Notes under the pieces: generated by a model
What the model was told of the DNA's origin: nothing
Databases searched by the model: none
What the model saw: only the letters and a program-made list of their open reading frames with translations
Program-made: the position numbers and the translations under genes
In this document: in pieces, positions 38,401 to 51,584 of the stretch
Numbering within the stretch: position 1 is the stretch's first letter
Layout: every line of letters begins with the position of its first letter
Assembly (NCBI RefSeq): GCF_963675165.1
Contig: NC_087383.1
Coordinates: 1,374,001 to 1,438,000, forward strand
DNA: 64,000 nt
From: Halichondria panicea
Lineage: Eukaryota > Porifera > Demospongiae > Suberitida > Halichondriidae
Direction of reading: 5' to 3'

Positions 38401-41400
38401 AGACCAAACACTTGGACACACTTAGTTGTCCCCACACTTATTGTATGCACTGAGTGTACAAAGCACTTATACTCCCATTTAGCAAGCCCTCCTCATACAC
38501 AGGCACACATGCACACGCACACACACACACACACACGCACACGCACACAGGAATAAAGAGCGTATTGAAAAGATCGTGTCGAGCATGCAGTTGAAGATAA
38601 GTGCTCGAGACTCACGCAACAACGACCCCAAGGTACACTTGGCCGCCATTTTCAACCAGTGGCTCCCGCTGGCTCCGGCACTGCTATCCATGGTAGTGGC
38701 CCACCTCCCTAGTCCAGAGCAGCTGTCTGGAGATAGAGTGGAGAAGCTGATGTGCAGTAATGCAAGAATCTTTGACTCCTTTCCTCTGGAGACACAGAGA
38801 CTTAGAGATGGTGAGGACAGTTGGAGTTTCTTTTATTACTAGATAGATATCTTACATGTACCTGTATGTAGGAGAGATGTTCATGTGTTAATAACCTTAA
38901 TGATATCTTCAAGTCTTCTTCCATTTGCAATTTTTATAGTTCCCTGTGTTTTGTGTAGATTTCATCTCTTGCAATAAGAGTGTGGACTGCCCAACGATCA
39001 TCTTTGTCTCGAAACTCTTCACTGTTGACAGACAAACGCTACCAGTACACCAAGTCAGGTGAGTATGTTCACTGTAGCTCTCAGAGAAACTCTAGATTTT
39101 GATATCCACGACATTTGTGATTCAGGATCTTCCATATATGTACGTTTAGGCTTGAATATAGTTATTATGTCCTATACTTATTATGTAGTGCTGAGGCAGC
39201 CTTAATTGATAGCCTTAAAATCTAAATGAAGTTTCTAGGGTACGTACAAGTATGATGTAATAATTATGATGTTGTGTGATTGTTTCAATGCAGACCACTG
39301 ACTGAGGTTGAGATAGCTGAGCGTAGACAGAAAGCCAGGGAGGCCCACCAGGCAAGGATGGCAGCACGACAGGAAGAGGAGGAGGCCACTCGTGAAAACG
39401 GTAAGTGCTATAAACTTTATAGACCTTCTAGCCAATTTTGAGACAGTGTTCGATCGTTAATATCTTCAATTCTTAACTTTTGTTTGACGTACATATGGGA
39501 GTTTCTCTCCTAGATATACAATTGGGTTTTCTTAACCACATATCCTTTCTCTTACAGAGTCTGCACCTAGTTCCACAAGTGCCTCGAGGCAAACCAGTTC
39601 CGAAGAGATTCAAGACCCCACCATCTTTCTGGCGTTTTCTCGAGTCTACAGCGGCGTTATACGTCGAGGACAACAGCTGTTCATCTTGCAGCCTCGCTAC
39701 GACCCCAGCGATGACATCAAAATGGTCGATACTGCGCAAGGCCTCCCAGAACACTGTGCTAGCTTCACTGTGGGAGATCTCTATATACTAATGGGGAGAC
39801 AAGTACTACCTGTCGACGAAGTTCCTGCTGGAAACATTGTTGGAATAGCTGGAGCCGAGGATTACATCATCAAATCTGCCACCATTTCGAGCACTCTAGC
39901 ATGCCCTGCTTTTCGGCCCATGGTCTTTGCAGCTTCTCCTATAGTACGAGTTGCCATAGAACCCCTAAACGCTGCCGACATGCCAGCTCTGGTGAAAGGA
40001 ATGAAATTGCTGAATCAGGCAGATCCGAGTGTGGAAGTGTACGTTCAAGAAACAGGGGAGCATGTACTAGCCACAGCCGGAGAGGTCCATCTCAAGAAAT
40101 GTATCGACGATCTGCGCAAATCTTATGCGAAAGTTGACGTTCGAGTTTCGGATCCAATTATTCCATTTAGGGAAACTGTGATTCCCCCTCCAAAAATGGA
40201 CATGGTGAATGAAGTAATTTCTAGCGAGAATGAGATTACAGGCCTCTCTACTCTTCAAGATTCTAGGGAACAAATGACCAATACCACAACTTCTCATAAG
40301 ACTCAGTTGTTGAACGTGGAGGCTGTTTCGTTGCCTGAGGACGTCACAAAACTGTTAGAAACTAACTCCCAATTTCTTAAATCATTGGCACTACTAACAT
40401 CAAGCAAACGTGAAGTCAAGCTCAACCAAGAAACAATCGAGAAACTTCTAGAACTGAAATCATCTTTGAAATCTGCATTCGAATCTCCCTGCCATGGCGA
40501 TACCAAATGGGAAAATGCCGTCGATCGAATCTGGTCCTTTGGGCCGAAACACATTGGTCCAAACATTCTACTAAATTGTGTTTCTTCGTACCAACGTTCT
40601 TCTGTATGGAGTGTTCTTGAGACCCAGTCAACCAAGTGCCCCTTGAGAGACAACGATAATAGTATTGTGAGTGGATTTCAATTGGCCACACTATCGGGTC
40701 CGTTATGTGAGGAGCCGATGCGAGGGGTGTGCTTTGTCCTCCGAGAATGGAACGAGATTGAGCTGATAACCGAGGATGCGAACGGTCAGTCTAAAAGAGT
40801 TGGCCTGGACACCAAAAACATATCAAAAAATACTGGAGAACAAAATTTCGAAAACTCTACAAGTGTTTTTGCCCCAAGAAAGAAAATAACTTCTGGCCAG
40901 TTGATATCGTCAATGAAAGAAGCTTGCAGGAGAGCGTTTCTGGCTCGACCAGCTAGACTAATGGCTGCAATGTATACCTGTCGTATCCTAGCAACGGCCG
41001 ATGTCTTGGGACGATTATACAGTGTCATTGGGCGTTGTGTTGGACGAATTATATCTGAGGAAATGATCGAAGGGTCGACTGTGTTCTCAGTTGAAGCACT
41101 CATTCCAGTGGCAGAGAGTTTTGGGTTTGCAGAAGAACTGAGAAAGAGGACGAGTGGTCTAGCCAGTCCACAGCTCGTCTTCAGTCACTGGGAGGTCAGT
41201 ATAGTAATTCAACTTGTTTAGCATTCCTTTGTTGCTTAAGGTAACATAAGTAGAGTACCGTATAGCGCGAAATTTTCGAGGGGCTTAATTTTCGTGGATT
41301 TCGTGGGTTAGCAATCCTACACGAAAATTAAGTCCACGAAAATCGTTCTTTACCTGCTATAACGTGCAAGATTTAAAGGCGTGGCTTCCGGTAAGCAGTC

Positions 41401-41814
41401 ATTCCGCGAACATTGTGCAACGAAAATGCTTTTAGAGGCCAATCCACGAAATATAAGTGCCTCGAAAATTTCGCGCTATACGGTATGTACATTCTTGTAC
41501 GAATAGTATACTGAGTTTCTGTAGGTTTCTCATCTACTACTGTGTGTACAGTTTATTGATCAATTGGTGTATGCTATTTTGTCTTAACATTTTAACAAGT
41601 TACTGCTACATTCTATCTCGTGCAGGTGATTCCCAGTGATCCGTTCTGGGTACCCTCGACTGAAGAGGAGCTGCTTCACTTTGGAGACAAGGCTGACTCG
41701 GACAACGTTGCCAGGGGATACATGAATGCTGTGAGGAGGCGGAAGGGTCTTCATGTGGATGAGAAGATTGTGGAACACGCTGAGAAACAGAGAACTCTGA
41801 AAAAAAACAAATGA
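35454..41814 (+). CDS. EFL1: Elongation factor-like GTPase 1 (60S ribosome maturation)
   Basis: EFL1 works with SBDS to release eIF6 from late pre-60S subunits. Exons: 35454-35550, 36223-36290, 36339-36423, 37012-37283, 37577-37642, 37707-37751, 37813-37931, 37994-38117, 38186-38265, 38551-38810, 38959-39058, 39294-39400, 39558-41194, 41626-41814. G-domain motifs are intact: AHVDHGKTT (P loop, split by intron 1), GITMKSSA (switch I), [14 protein letters not shown]. The EFL1-specific [34 protein letters not shown] and [17 protein letters not shown] follow. The C-terminus [18 protein letters not shown] to [12 protein letters not shown] matches human EFL1 almost residue for residue. An unusually long 3' exon (1637 bp) encodes domains II-V. 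The start is the first ATG in frame before the conserved block. Confidence 0.97.
36430..36745. repeat. 27-bp minisatellite in EFL1 intron 3
   Basis: About eleven units of roughly 27 bp built from cacacacgtacctgtacac and atgtcctac, with gta/ata variants. Continuous frames across it in three frames are artefacts. Confidence 0.95.
41256..41485. mobile_element. MITE, family 1
   Basis: Begins taccgtatagcgcgaaattt and ends aaatttcgcgctatacggta; it is nearly a perfect long-arm foldback with inner ttaattttcgtgg arms. Located in the last EFL1 intron. Confidence 0.9.
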
Positions 41815-42207
41815 ATGTTTTTTGTTTATGTATGTGCTATCATAATATCTGGATTTGCATTACTGTGGTTGATTGCACGTGTGTGTGGGTGGGGCTGCCC
41901 TTTTATGTTTTGTCATGTGAGAATGGAATGTTGCTTGGCTCTGCATGAATGCATTCCTAGTCTAGTCATCCTAGATCTGGTACTGCACTGTTTCTTCTGA
42001 TCTGCCCTGTTAATCCTAACCCTACACCCGTACCCCGGTGAGATACGTACTCTTTACCTTATAACATAAGTACCTATAACTACCAGTTACTGGACAATAG
42101 CTTTTTTAGTCATTACTAGTCCATAATTATAATAAATTAAAAAAGCTATTGTCTAATAAACAATATAGATGTATACCTTACAAAATTCATTCCACAGCAA
42201 AACAAAG
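41815..42207. other. Intergenic spacer with a short foldback
   Basis: Holds the EFL1 3' UTR and the promoter of the next gene. A hairpin at 42093-42158 has arms gacaatagcttttttа-like: gacaatagc with taaaaaagctattgtc at the other side. Nothing else was recognised. Confidence 0.45.
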
Positions 42208-43955
42208 ATGAAAGTTCTTGGGAGCTTGTCTGCGCGGCTGTTGGTCCATGTCGGAGTCATTGTTATGAGCGTCACCATCATCACCTGCTACATCATTGCA
42301 GTGAGCCTGGGCCACGTGAAACCATGGCTACCAACCATCAGTGCCTGCGGCGACCATGCACCCGAGGAGTTCCTCTTCAGATTTGGGATTTTCTGTGGGG
42401 CTATGTTGTTGGAGGTCGAGGCTTTTGCTCTGTACTTGTCTAAGAAGGCCTCGAGGACAACCTTTGCTCTCGGAGCTGTGGCTGCATTCTCCCTGGGAGT
42501 GGTCGCAGTGGTGGGAGCTAACGAGAACAATGTCCTGCACACAAGTGAGGTTACTATGTAGTAGTCAAAATTAGTTGTGCTTTTTACACCCTTGTCTGAA
42601 CTAGTTCGGGAGCATACTGCCTTGCATGTATACAGCTTAATTCTTAATGATACGCTTTATGATCTCATGTTTACTTGTACAGCTAATGCAGTGATCTTCT
42701 TTGTTTTTGAGGACATAATGTTAGTGCTCCTAACAGTGGATCTCCTGGGAAAGATGTCCTACTGCTCTCTTGGCATTAAAGTTGTCAGCTGCACTATTGC
42801 CTGTGCCTCAACCATTATGAGGAGTATCCTTGACAACACACATGTGATTACCCTATACCAGCATGTATTGTTAAAATGGTACCACTTTGGTACCAATTTT
42901 GATTTTAGCTACAGAACAATAGTAGGAGCCAGAGGTAGGGTTACCCAAACTTACAATGCATCTCACTGTCAAGTAGCTCAGGTAACCATGGCCCAGAGTA
43001 GGTATACCCCTACACAACTTTCATAATAATTATTGATGTTATATCATGTACATAGTCCTTGACCACAACCAGTTCTGCTGATGCACAACTTGCTGACAGT
43101 TGGAGATTTCCCTGCTCTGCCCATATTTGAGTGGTGAGTGGCGGTGTTGTACGTATTAGTAACTGCACACAATGCTGGCTCCATTGCTGACTCCATTGTT
43201 TAACAGATTGTGTTTAACAGATTGTTTTGCATGTTGCAGAAATTACTGTGGATACACTTTTACATGTTCACAGCAAGTATGGCTATTGTATGTTTCCACT
43301 TTGCATCAGAGGTAGGCCATGTTTAAAAAGGATGCCAAAAGTTCAAAATCCATACAATTAATGGCTGCTGTATGCAACAGCTATATAAATGCAGCTTTGC
43401 AGCTCTTTTCTCACTCTTGCAACTACCAATAGCTAGGATTCTAGTGCAGAGCTGAGTAGAGTAGCAACACTCCATGGATAAATTTTACTGCATTGTTCTG
43501 AAAAGGCTACAATAGCATTCCAAGTAAGCAAAACTACATGTAGGTATAACTCGAGAACAAAGTGAAAATCCACAAATTGAAATCCAAGAAAACCTGAAAC
43601 TCTTACTTGCAATCATTGAGCAGCTGTAGCAGTCTACACAGACAGACAGACAAACACACTATCGTATACCTCGCTGCACATGCGCACACTGAGGTACTTA
43701 TGTTTTCACTATTGACTACTAATATTTTGCTCCCACCTCAGGTCCAACACAGCCGCCATTATTGTGTACCAGCTATCCCTCTCCAACGAACTGGAATCCC
43801 TCGCATTGGGAATCTTGGAGACAGACTCGAGCAAGTCGACCACGCCCAAAACTCCACCCCCTGTCATAGCTGATAATGCTTCTCCTGTGTACGAGGTGAC
43901 CGGACCATCCAAGAAACCAATTGCACTGGCCTACCTCAGCTCAGAAAAAGCCTAA
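42208..43955 (+). CDS. FRAG1/DRAM/Sfk1-family multi-pass membrane protein
   Basis: Exons consistent in phase: 42208-42544, 42683-42934, 43100-43133, 43742-43955, about 278 residues. The product has a short basic N-terminus, a hydrophobic first helix (LLVHVGVIVMSVTIITCYII), the loop PWLPTISACGDHAPEEFLFR typical of this family (compare PGAP2 and DRAM LP-S-S, P-E), then further hydrophobic helices. The family signature F-EW appears as GDFPALPIFEW before the last helix. A Ser/Thr/Pro-rich cytosolic tail ends LAYLSSEKA. Members act in GPI-anchor remodelling, autophagy or phosphoinositide control; which branch this belongs to cannot be told by eye. The tiny 34-bp exon 3 is needed to keep phase. Confidence 0.65.
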
Positions 43956-44161
43956 GAACACTTATACTGAACTATACCTGTATATTTATTCTTATAGCGC
44001 TATTGCAGGTATTGTTTTTTTATGTGTGTTTTGTGTACGTGTTCAATTTGTTTGTGCTCAAACTTAAGTAGTCATACTAAACAAATTTTGTACAAACAAT
44101 GATTGTAAGTATATAAAAATTATATCAAATGTTAATGATGTCTTTTGAGAATGGGAGGGAA

Positions 44162-46644
44162 TTAATTGTCATTTGCTGCTTTTTTTGGCTGTCTCAGGCC
44201 CATGGAGATCGTAAGTATGGCTGCCATCACCACCACCAATAAAATAACCCCTCCTCCAATAGCACACACCACTGACACAGTCAATCGTAGCTCAGAGTTA
44301 TCTGCATGAAAAGAGTCAGTAATAAGTAATACTGCAAAATATTAAGATACCTTGCGAGCAGGGGGGGGAGGGGGTATAGCTATGAATTCAATTACGTATA
44401 ATTATATGTATGTTGATATGAAAAGTAGAGCACATAAGTTTAGGGTACAGCATGGTTAGTGAATGTGAGAACTCACCATTCAACACACACGTCCTCCCAT
44501 CACCTTCGTAGCCAGGGTGACATGTGCACTCAAAGCTACCCACAGTGTCAGCACAGTATGCTGATAGGTCACAAGGTGGAGGTTGCTGCTTACACTCGTT
44601 CACTTGTTTGCAGTCCTTCAGATTGTCCTTAAATGAGTAACCATCTCGACAGACACAGCTGTAACCAATTATCTCATCAAAGCAAACTGTGTTAGCTCCA
44701 CAAAGACCACTCGTGCATGAGGTAGAATCTGTATGAATAAAGAGTATTTGAAGTCAGTGTGTACGTGTGGGTGGAGTGGGTGGAGTGGGTGATGTGTGTG
44801 TGGGTGGATGGGTGATGTGTATGAGGTGGGTGGATGGGTGTACAGTATTATTGTGTGGGTGTATATGAATGCAATACTGAAAACTGACATATGCTTGAAT
44901 TTCCAGCTGGCGTCTCAAGCGTGAATGAGCTGTTATCAGCTAGCCCTTCAATTGTTACAAAGAGGGTGATGTTTTCCAAAGTCTGTACATGTACTTGTCG
45001 TTTTCTGTCTTTAAATCGGTTTATAGCAGTGTCTCTTAAAGACACAAGCATTTTAGGGTCGACGAAAATATCTTCACACTCGGCATTTAATAGTCCATTT
45101 TCGAAAGAGAATGTATTTAAGGCTCTATTAGGAGTTGGTATAGTTATCGATGCATACAAAGCGATCTGTCCGTTTTTCACGCATAGTCGCACAGTCACCC
45201 CTTCCCCCACGTCAACCTGATAGCGTACACGGTCCCCTCGAGAAAAATTAGTCTTATTACTGCCACTGTCACATAAGAAGGAAGAAGCTGTATTGGGGGG
45301 ACAATTTATAAGAGAGTATATTGGAATGCAATTGAATTTAATACCTACCTTTGTAACAGATTTGGTAGGTACGATGTCTCCTGAATTCGGATAGAACTGC
45401 AGTGTTTTCGAAGCTGTCCAAGTTGTCAATATACTCTTGACCGGTTGCAATGGCACGCAGTTCAGTAGTGTTTATGTTGTCCGTTACTCCGATTACGTAA
45501 TAGAGAGGTGATGGGCACAACTGTGAATTAATGAACAGGGGTGCCTCAAGGGTTGAGCCACACTCGGGAGAAACGCTATTGGATTTTCCATCTGTCATGA
45601 GTATAACTAGTCGAAGGGCATCTTCTCTCCAGTTTATATGCAGTAATTGGCAGAGTCCAAGAGCCGTGTTTGTTGTATAACCATCGAAAGGTAAGTTAGC
45701 AATAACGTCAAGTATCGTGTCTCGATCTCCCGTTAGATCGGAATGGATAGTTGCATAGTAACTGTAGGTGATAATACCGATTCGATTTTGATTGACATTG
45801 CTACTCAAGAGACCCTGAGTAAAGTTGCCAGTGAAATATTTTATTCTGTCCCAGTTGTCAGGGTGAGCAAAATTAATACTGCCAGAAGAGTCCAGTACAA
45901 ACATCATATCCGTTGGAACACTGCAAACTGCAATGAATTGTTATAATACGATAAAAACATGACTTGTATCAGATTAATTATATAATTATAGTTATGTTTT
46001 TAGCCTAATCCAATTACCATGCAGTGCAGTGAACACTAACCTTCTTTGTCAATCCTGTTTGCAAATTCCTCGATACTTCCACTCGTCTCCCCACGATAGC
46101 ATCGATACCAATACTCAGCGTACGCATCTTTGTCATCTAATGTTGGAATTGTTTCACACGATGCCTTGTCTGCATCAGTTGTGCTCTCCGCTGCTCTAAG
46201 ATGGAGAACAAGCCTTGCTGCTATGAGAGAAAACTGTGGTTTGTTCAAACCAACAAATGATCCAGTTACCCAAGTTATTGAAAGGACATCAGATATTTCA
46301 TCCAATATGTCAGCGTAGTCAGGATTTCTTCGTATGAATACAATATCTTTGGTTTCGTCAAACGCACTTTCCGTCACTTGCCATATTCCACCAAGATGAC
46401 TAACCGTGAATGTATCTGCATTTTGTCCGTAGTCAGATTCCACTAGAGCCAAATCTTTAAAGAACACACTGTCATCTCCTTCGGTCCAGAATGTGCTATC
46501 AGAAGGGAACATTGAGTCCATGATAGCTATGACTGCATCCACGACGTCTTCTCCTGCACCAAACTCTTGCAAGGTAATGTCACGAATACTCGACCCAACA
46601 CTGAGGATACTCAATAGAACAATCGCTGTACATTGCAGAGCCAT
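44162..46644 (-). CDS. von Willebrand A / EGF single-pass membrane protein
   Basis: Exons, 5' to 3': 46041-46644, 45349-45927, 44889-45287, 44477-44728, 44162-44301; about 650 residues. A signal peptide (MALQCTAIVLLSILSVG) is followed by an unrecognised extracellular region of about 180 residues. A vWA domain comes next, with an intact metal-binding site (FVLDSSGSI, MTDGKS), then a beta-rich stretch, then two EGF-like modules; the second resembles the calcium-binding type (VNECKQQPPPCDLSAYC, GSFECTCHPGYEGDG). A transmembrane helix (VVCAIGGGVILLVVVMAAIL) and a very short cytosolic tail (RQPKKAAND) end the protein. It looks like an adhesion or surface receptor; ligand unknown. The vWA exon has intact phase with its neighbours. 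Confidence 0.8.
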
Positions 46645-47137
46645 TACTAGAGAGAGATTGTTAGGTCTTCAATTTGCTATACTTATATATACTCTGAATG
46701 ACTAACTGTCTTACTAGCTATAGCCTTTTCCTCCTCCAGTATGTTTGTTATTCCAGAGTAGATTCATGACAGGCACCAGGCACATACCTCAATACTAATA
46801 CAGTATTGTCTAATGAACTGCCCAGCAGGTGGTCATGAGAATTCATTGCTATATGAATCTCTTATAGGCAATAGCTAATTAATTAGGTGTGTTCTCAATA
46901 ATTAACTCTGGCTGGGTGTGCGCATAATACAGTCGTACATACGCACATAGAAGCAGTGGGGTGTACGTACACCAAAACAATGATATGTATACAGTGATCA
47001 AAAAGTTGCATTCACATACACGATTTGTGCAGTTGTAAATAACGCTAGGCAATCTTAGTCTATCATGCACAACAAAACATGGTCAGCAAACAAAACAGAA
47101 CAAACTTCTCTAATGTGAAAAAACAAAAACGTTTTTA
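46645..47137. other. Intergenic spacer, nothing recognised
   Basis: AT-rich 493-bp spacer between two minus-strand genes, containing the vWA gene promoter and the 3' end of the next gene. No coding frame, RNA or clear repeat was seen. Confidence 0.4.
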
Positions 47138-48733
47138 CTACTTTTTCTTTGGCTGGCTAATAGATTCAGAGGCCCAGTCAGTGTGTACCGTGAAATGAGA
47201 TGGCTGCTGTCTTTTGGCCGAGAACATGGATCCCTTGGTAACAGTCCTCTCAGTTAGAGATTTGCGTCTCTTGAGTTGTTCTCTGGCTGGTTTCCTATCA
47301 CTTGGTTGACCTTGGTCAGCCATTGCAGTTTCTCTACATGCATGCAGAAGAGAAGTAATGCATGCATGTAGGTTAACTAAACATGTTATTATACTACAAA
47401 CCTTGCAAGTTGCTGGAAAGCGTTTTGGGTTGCTCTTTCTTCCCTTGTTTTGCGAGTAGGTGTCATCACTGCTGAGCGTACCCTCGTACGATGGAGGGCA
47501 GCCCTGGCAGCAGGGTCAGGTCTCTTACCATGAGAGCTCAGAGTGCGGAAAAAGTTGGCAGCAACCTCTTTGTCTATAGACATTAATAATTGAAAATGAT
47601 TTAGGAATCTAGCGCATTATCGAACCTTTTGGGTTAGCACTAGCAAGCCACCCCTCGACTCCAGGAACAAGATCTGGTGAAAGCGTGGCTTCCAAGTCCT
47701 GCATGCAATGAATATAACAGTACATGTAAGTTGCTTTAATATCACCTTCTGTACTGCTGATCTTGGTCGTTCAAAGGAAGCTCTTGGATTCCCTGAGTTG
47801 GAGTAGAAAATATAAATAATATACGAGGATGCCTTTTTTTAATAGCTAACCTGTCAGTTGTGTTTGAGGTTGAATTGGCTCCAATCGTTGATGCCCTCGT
47901 GAAGAGATGGGCCGAGACGACATGAGCTACGAGAAACATTGTGGAGTTAAAAAAAGATGAAATGATGAGTAGAAAGAAAAGATGAAACTTTCAAAGAATA
48001 AAGGTCATAATTAGTGCCTAAGGTTAATTGTGTCCTTCCTCCTCTGGCTATCCAGCAAACACTCAAACACTCATACACTTTACTAAATACTGTAACTATA
48101 CTACTATACTTACTGCAGAATCAGACATTCTTCTCTGACGACTCTGCTGGACCTGAGCGTGTCTTCCTCTTTCCTTCTCTGCACGAAGTTTTCCACGCAA
48201 GTCAACATCAACAGGAACAGTGCCTGAAGCATATATATATATACAACATTGCAGTATAGCTGCATGTGTTTGTCTGCAATGATTCGACTTACGCATAGGG
48301 TCGTACACAAGCCCTTGGTAAGCATTCACTCGATACAGGTTAGGATCAAACTTCAGCTTGGCCAGCTCTGAGGTTGTCAGCACTTCATTGCCAGCATCTC
48401 CAACTGCATGTATACAGACATACATGCAACATTCACACTGGTATAACTTCTATAGGTGTGTGATCATGAGTTGCTTACCTGTTCTATCCCCAATGTAGTC
48501 ATCGTAAAACCTCTCTCTGATATCACTCTCAAACTCTACTCTTCTCGAACGAGACAGTTGTCTAGTTGGTGGGCTCCTCCATACCAAGTCATCCTCCTGT
48601 ATGAAATGACATTCAGATCTATATAGAAAATGGAAATGATCCTTTTGCATACCCCTTTAGGATGATAGCCTTGTCTTGATTCCAGTGGTGTCCTTGGGAT
48701 TCTTAAAGCGTCCTTACTGTTACTATAGGCCAT
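47138..48733 (-). CDS. Paralogue A of an unrecognised three-gene family
   Basis: Nine phase-consistent exons: 48653-48733, 48479-48596, 48293-48403, 48114-48223, 47851-47936, 47746-47792, 47626-47698, 47402-47573, 47138-47333; about 330 residues. Motifs in order: GYHPKG/EDDLVWRSPP (the intron falls at the slash), RFYDDYIGDRTVGDAGNEV, one helical unit VEGWLASANPKDKEVAANFF, then the end block SAKRQQPSHFTVHTDWASES. It is very basic and Ser/Arg/Gln-rich, with no signal peptide or membrane helix, so probably cytoplasmic or axonemal. The same block order recurs in the two genes to its right. No characterised family was recognised. Confidence 0.8.
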
Positions 48734-49167
48734 TTTATATTATCTAGACTATATTGACGAGAATTCTTTCAGTAATTCGCACATTAGAGGTTGCGTTTAT
48801 AGGTGTCAAATTTTGTAGCAATAGGCTATCAGCAGTTAGAAAGCTTAGCTAGTCTACTACACTATTAGCTTAGTTTAGTTTAAGGTAGGCAGCCTAGCAA
48901 CAAAGATGGATCACATGCCCACTATGAGAAAATCAAAGTCATAGCTTACCTGCACAATCTCTTACATAACCTCTGGCTAGTGAATGACAAGATTCATAGA
49001 AGTAGAGCTGTCTGCCCGCTAAGTCTGCACTGGAAACATTATTGGATGCTCCTTGGCAACACCAGATAGCCTTCAGACAGAGATACCTCAATAATAGCTA
49101 GACCTATAGCTAGACTAAAGATTTGTTTAATTGGCAAGGCTACCACCCACCCCTCTACCAGTGCAGT
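48734..49167. other. Divergent spacer between paralogues A and B
   Basis: 434 bp between two divergent start codons, so likely a shared promoter region. It contains the X-box-like sequence listed separately; no open frame of note. Confidence 0.5.
48889..48901. promoter_or_regulatory. RFX X-box-like site
   Basis: gcagcctagcaac fits the X-box pattern GTNRCC-(0-3)-RGYAAC except for one base in the left half (C in place of T). RFX factors drive ciliary genes in animals. With one mismatch it is suggestive only. Confidence 0.35.
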
Positions 49168-51037
49168 ATGGCTGAGCCTATGAAACGTCCAAGCACTCGA
49201 GAAAGAAGAGCGGGCTCTGCAAAAGCAAGACTCACTCCAGACACATCTTTGTTAGCTGCTGAGAGACAACAGTACATTGTCAAAGAGGCAAGGGAAAGGG
49301 CTAAGTCTGCAAAGAACATCAAAGACAAGCACAAGGCATCTGCAAAGATGTTTACTGGAGGCTCAGCAAAGAGCAGATTTGCTACAATGTATGCTACAGA
49401 CTATGATGGCACCTTTGTGGCCCCAGCAGAGCCAAGACCTACTTCTCCAACAAGGAGAAACAATCCTCATCCTGGAAAGGTAAGCTCTGCAAAATAGTGG
49501 GAGGGGCTGCTCCTATCTAGAATTGAGACTCATTAGTAACACTATAGGCCAAATATTTACAGAACACAGTGACACTGCATGTTGTTTTTGTTGTTTGCAC
49601 AGCAATTTATGGTGTGGAGGATTCCCACAAGAGATATAGGAGGGACTCCATATGAAGAAGGCCTTGAGCTACCCCCTGAGTACATTACAAGGAATGAAAG
49701 TGAGTTAATTGAGGGTCAATAAAACGTATTTTTTTAGCTATTCTCAACTTCACATAGATTTTGATGCCATTGATGAGATTTCTGGGAACTTGGGAGGCCT
49801 TCGTCTACCACCTGCTCGGCAAACAAGTCAGGAGTATGGTGCATACCTTCGCAAGCTCCCTCAATCACAATGTAAATGACTATAGCACATCTTATATAGG
49901 ATTCATTTAATCGTTGCTTTGTTTCTACAGATCAAGAGCCCCTCAGACCAAGAGTGAAGCCAGTGTCAAATGAGGTATTACAGAACTACAGCCATAATTT
50001 TTAAATTTTATCTCTGTACACAGGTACTACTGCGTACTGTTGCTGGTGGCAACCAAGACGCTTTGGAGGATTGGCTCGACACAGCTTCACCTGAAGGTAC
50101 ATAAGCAATGCTATAATAGTAGGGTCTATAATTATAGTACGCTGAGACAGTTCAGTAATGTAAGTGATTACATTTCTCTCATTTCTCAGAACGACACACA
50201 GTCCTGAAGATGCTCAAATCAGCTGAGGAAGCTCAAGTGAAAGATGTGAGATCACAGTAACCCTCGATCTAACTTACGAAATTTTGACTAAATTGCTATC
50301 CTCTTATTATAATTATGCAGGCTATAAACAGTGTGATGCAACCAACAGCTGCTAAAGCAGTGCATGGATGGCTGCAGACAGCTGATGGTAAAGGTACGAA
50401 CACATCTATTCAATTATAAAAGCAAAAATGTGCTATTGGAATCGGACTACAGCAACTCCTACTTACAAACTTTTAGTTTACATGTACTATCTTTTCTTCT
50501 TTCTGTACAGAGCGTGATGTTGCAGTCCGTCTCTTTAGCTCCCTCGGTCAGCGTCAGGGTGGTGGCATGAGGAAGCGCACTTACTCAGAGCCGGGTACCC
50601 CTGATGGCCGCCCCCTGTCACGAAAAGCCATGCCCCCTCTCAGACCTGTCTCACAAAGCAGTTATGGGTGAGTGCTCTTAATAAACGACTAACCTCTGAC
50701 ATTGTATATAGGGAGAGAAGCTGTGTATCTATATTCGATATTCAGTAATGCATGGAATTTTATTGTGCCTTAAACATACATGTGTAACGTTACACTACAT
50801 TCTACCCCCTGCAGTGTTCAAGGAGAGAAACTTCGCACTCGTCGACTAAGTGCCCCCCCTGGTGCTCGTCCCAAACCGCTCCCAGCTGGCATATGGCATC
50901 ACCAGTCTGTCCGTGACCCCCCGCCACAAGTATATCACAGAGGGTCTCTCTTTGGGGGGAAAAGGGAGGACGCCTCTCACTTCACCGTACATCCTGAGTG
51001 GCCTGACTACTATGGCCCAAGAGACACAGTGCACTAG
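49168..51037 (+). CDS. Paralogue B of an unrecognised three-gene family
   Basis: Nine exons: 49168-49479, 49603-49699, 49758-49871, 49931-49974, 50024-50096, 50190-50245, 50321-50393, 50511-50667, 50815-51037; about 380 residues. A basic N-terminus (MAEPMKRPSTRERR) leads to RRNNPHPGK/QFMVWRIPTRD, with an intron at the same place as in A and C. Two helical units follow, ALEDWLDTASPEERHTVLKM and AVHGWLQTADGKERDVAVRL, each split by an intron at the same point. The terminal block is KREDASHFTVHPEWPDYY. Gln/Arg/Pro-rich linkers separate them. No known enzyme motif, signal or membrane helix. The start is the ATG in good context at 49168; an in-frame ATG lies upstream at 49123. Confidence 0.85.
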
Positions 51038-51584
51038 CTTTGGATCTCACAAAATGTACACAATTTTGTATTTAGATAGAGAACTGTGATAAAATTAAAT
51101 TTACAGGTCAGCACTAATTGCATGGTTGAATTGTTACAGTGTGTGTTTCAATGCAGTGTTGTCTCATACTGTTGTTCCTCCCCCATCACATTATAATTTT
51201 TGCATGCATAATTATTTCGTTAATAGTTTGTGCTCATGTGATGTTTATACTTATAAGGACTGCATGCATGTATAGCCATATCATTGTTTAACAACAACTT
51301 TCTGCGTCATATTTCGTTAACTGTGTATACACACACGAGCAAGGTCAACTTGATTCATAATAAATATTTGCACACGACAGACCTCCACATAATGAATACC
51401 ATGGTATGTCAGAAATTTGGATCTTAGAAAGAATGCATGAATCTATGTTTAGGACAGACGATTGGTAAAAAATAATGTGCATAAATTAATTTGTAAAAAT
51501 TGACAGTTGCACAATCTAAGTGTTATGTGCCAAAACTACCTAATTGCCGTGGAGTTACATATTCTAGTAAACACTAATTCAGTT
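51038..51584. other. Convergent 3' spacer
   Basis: 547 bp between the stop codons of paralogues B and C. AT-rich, with likely 3' UTRs of both genes (aataaa-type signal near 51358). No gene seen. Confidence 0.45.

Noticed and set aside
43241-43312. Hydrophobic open stretch (KLLWIHFYMFTA...) flanked by ag and gt, a possible fourth exon of the FRAG1-like gene
   Set aside because: Including it creates a stop or a phase clash. Joining 43133 to 43742 directly restores the family FEW motif and the downstream frame.
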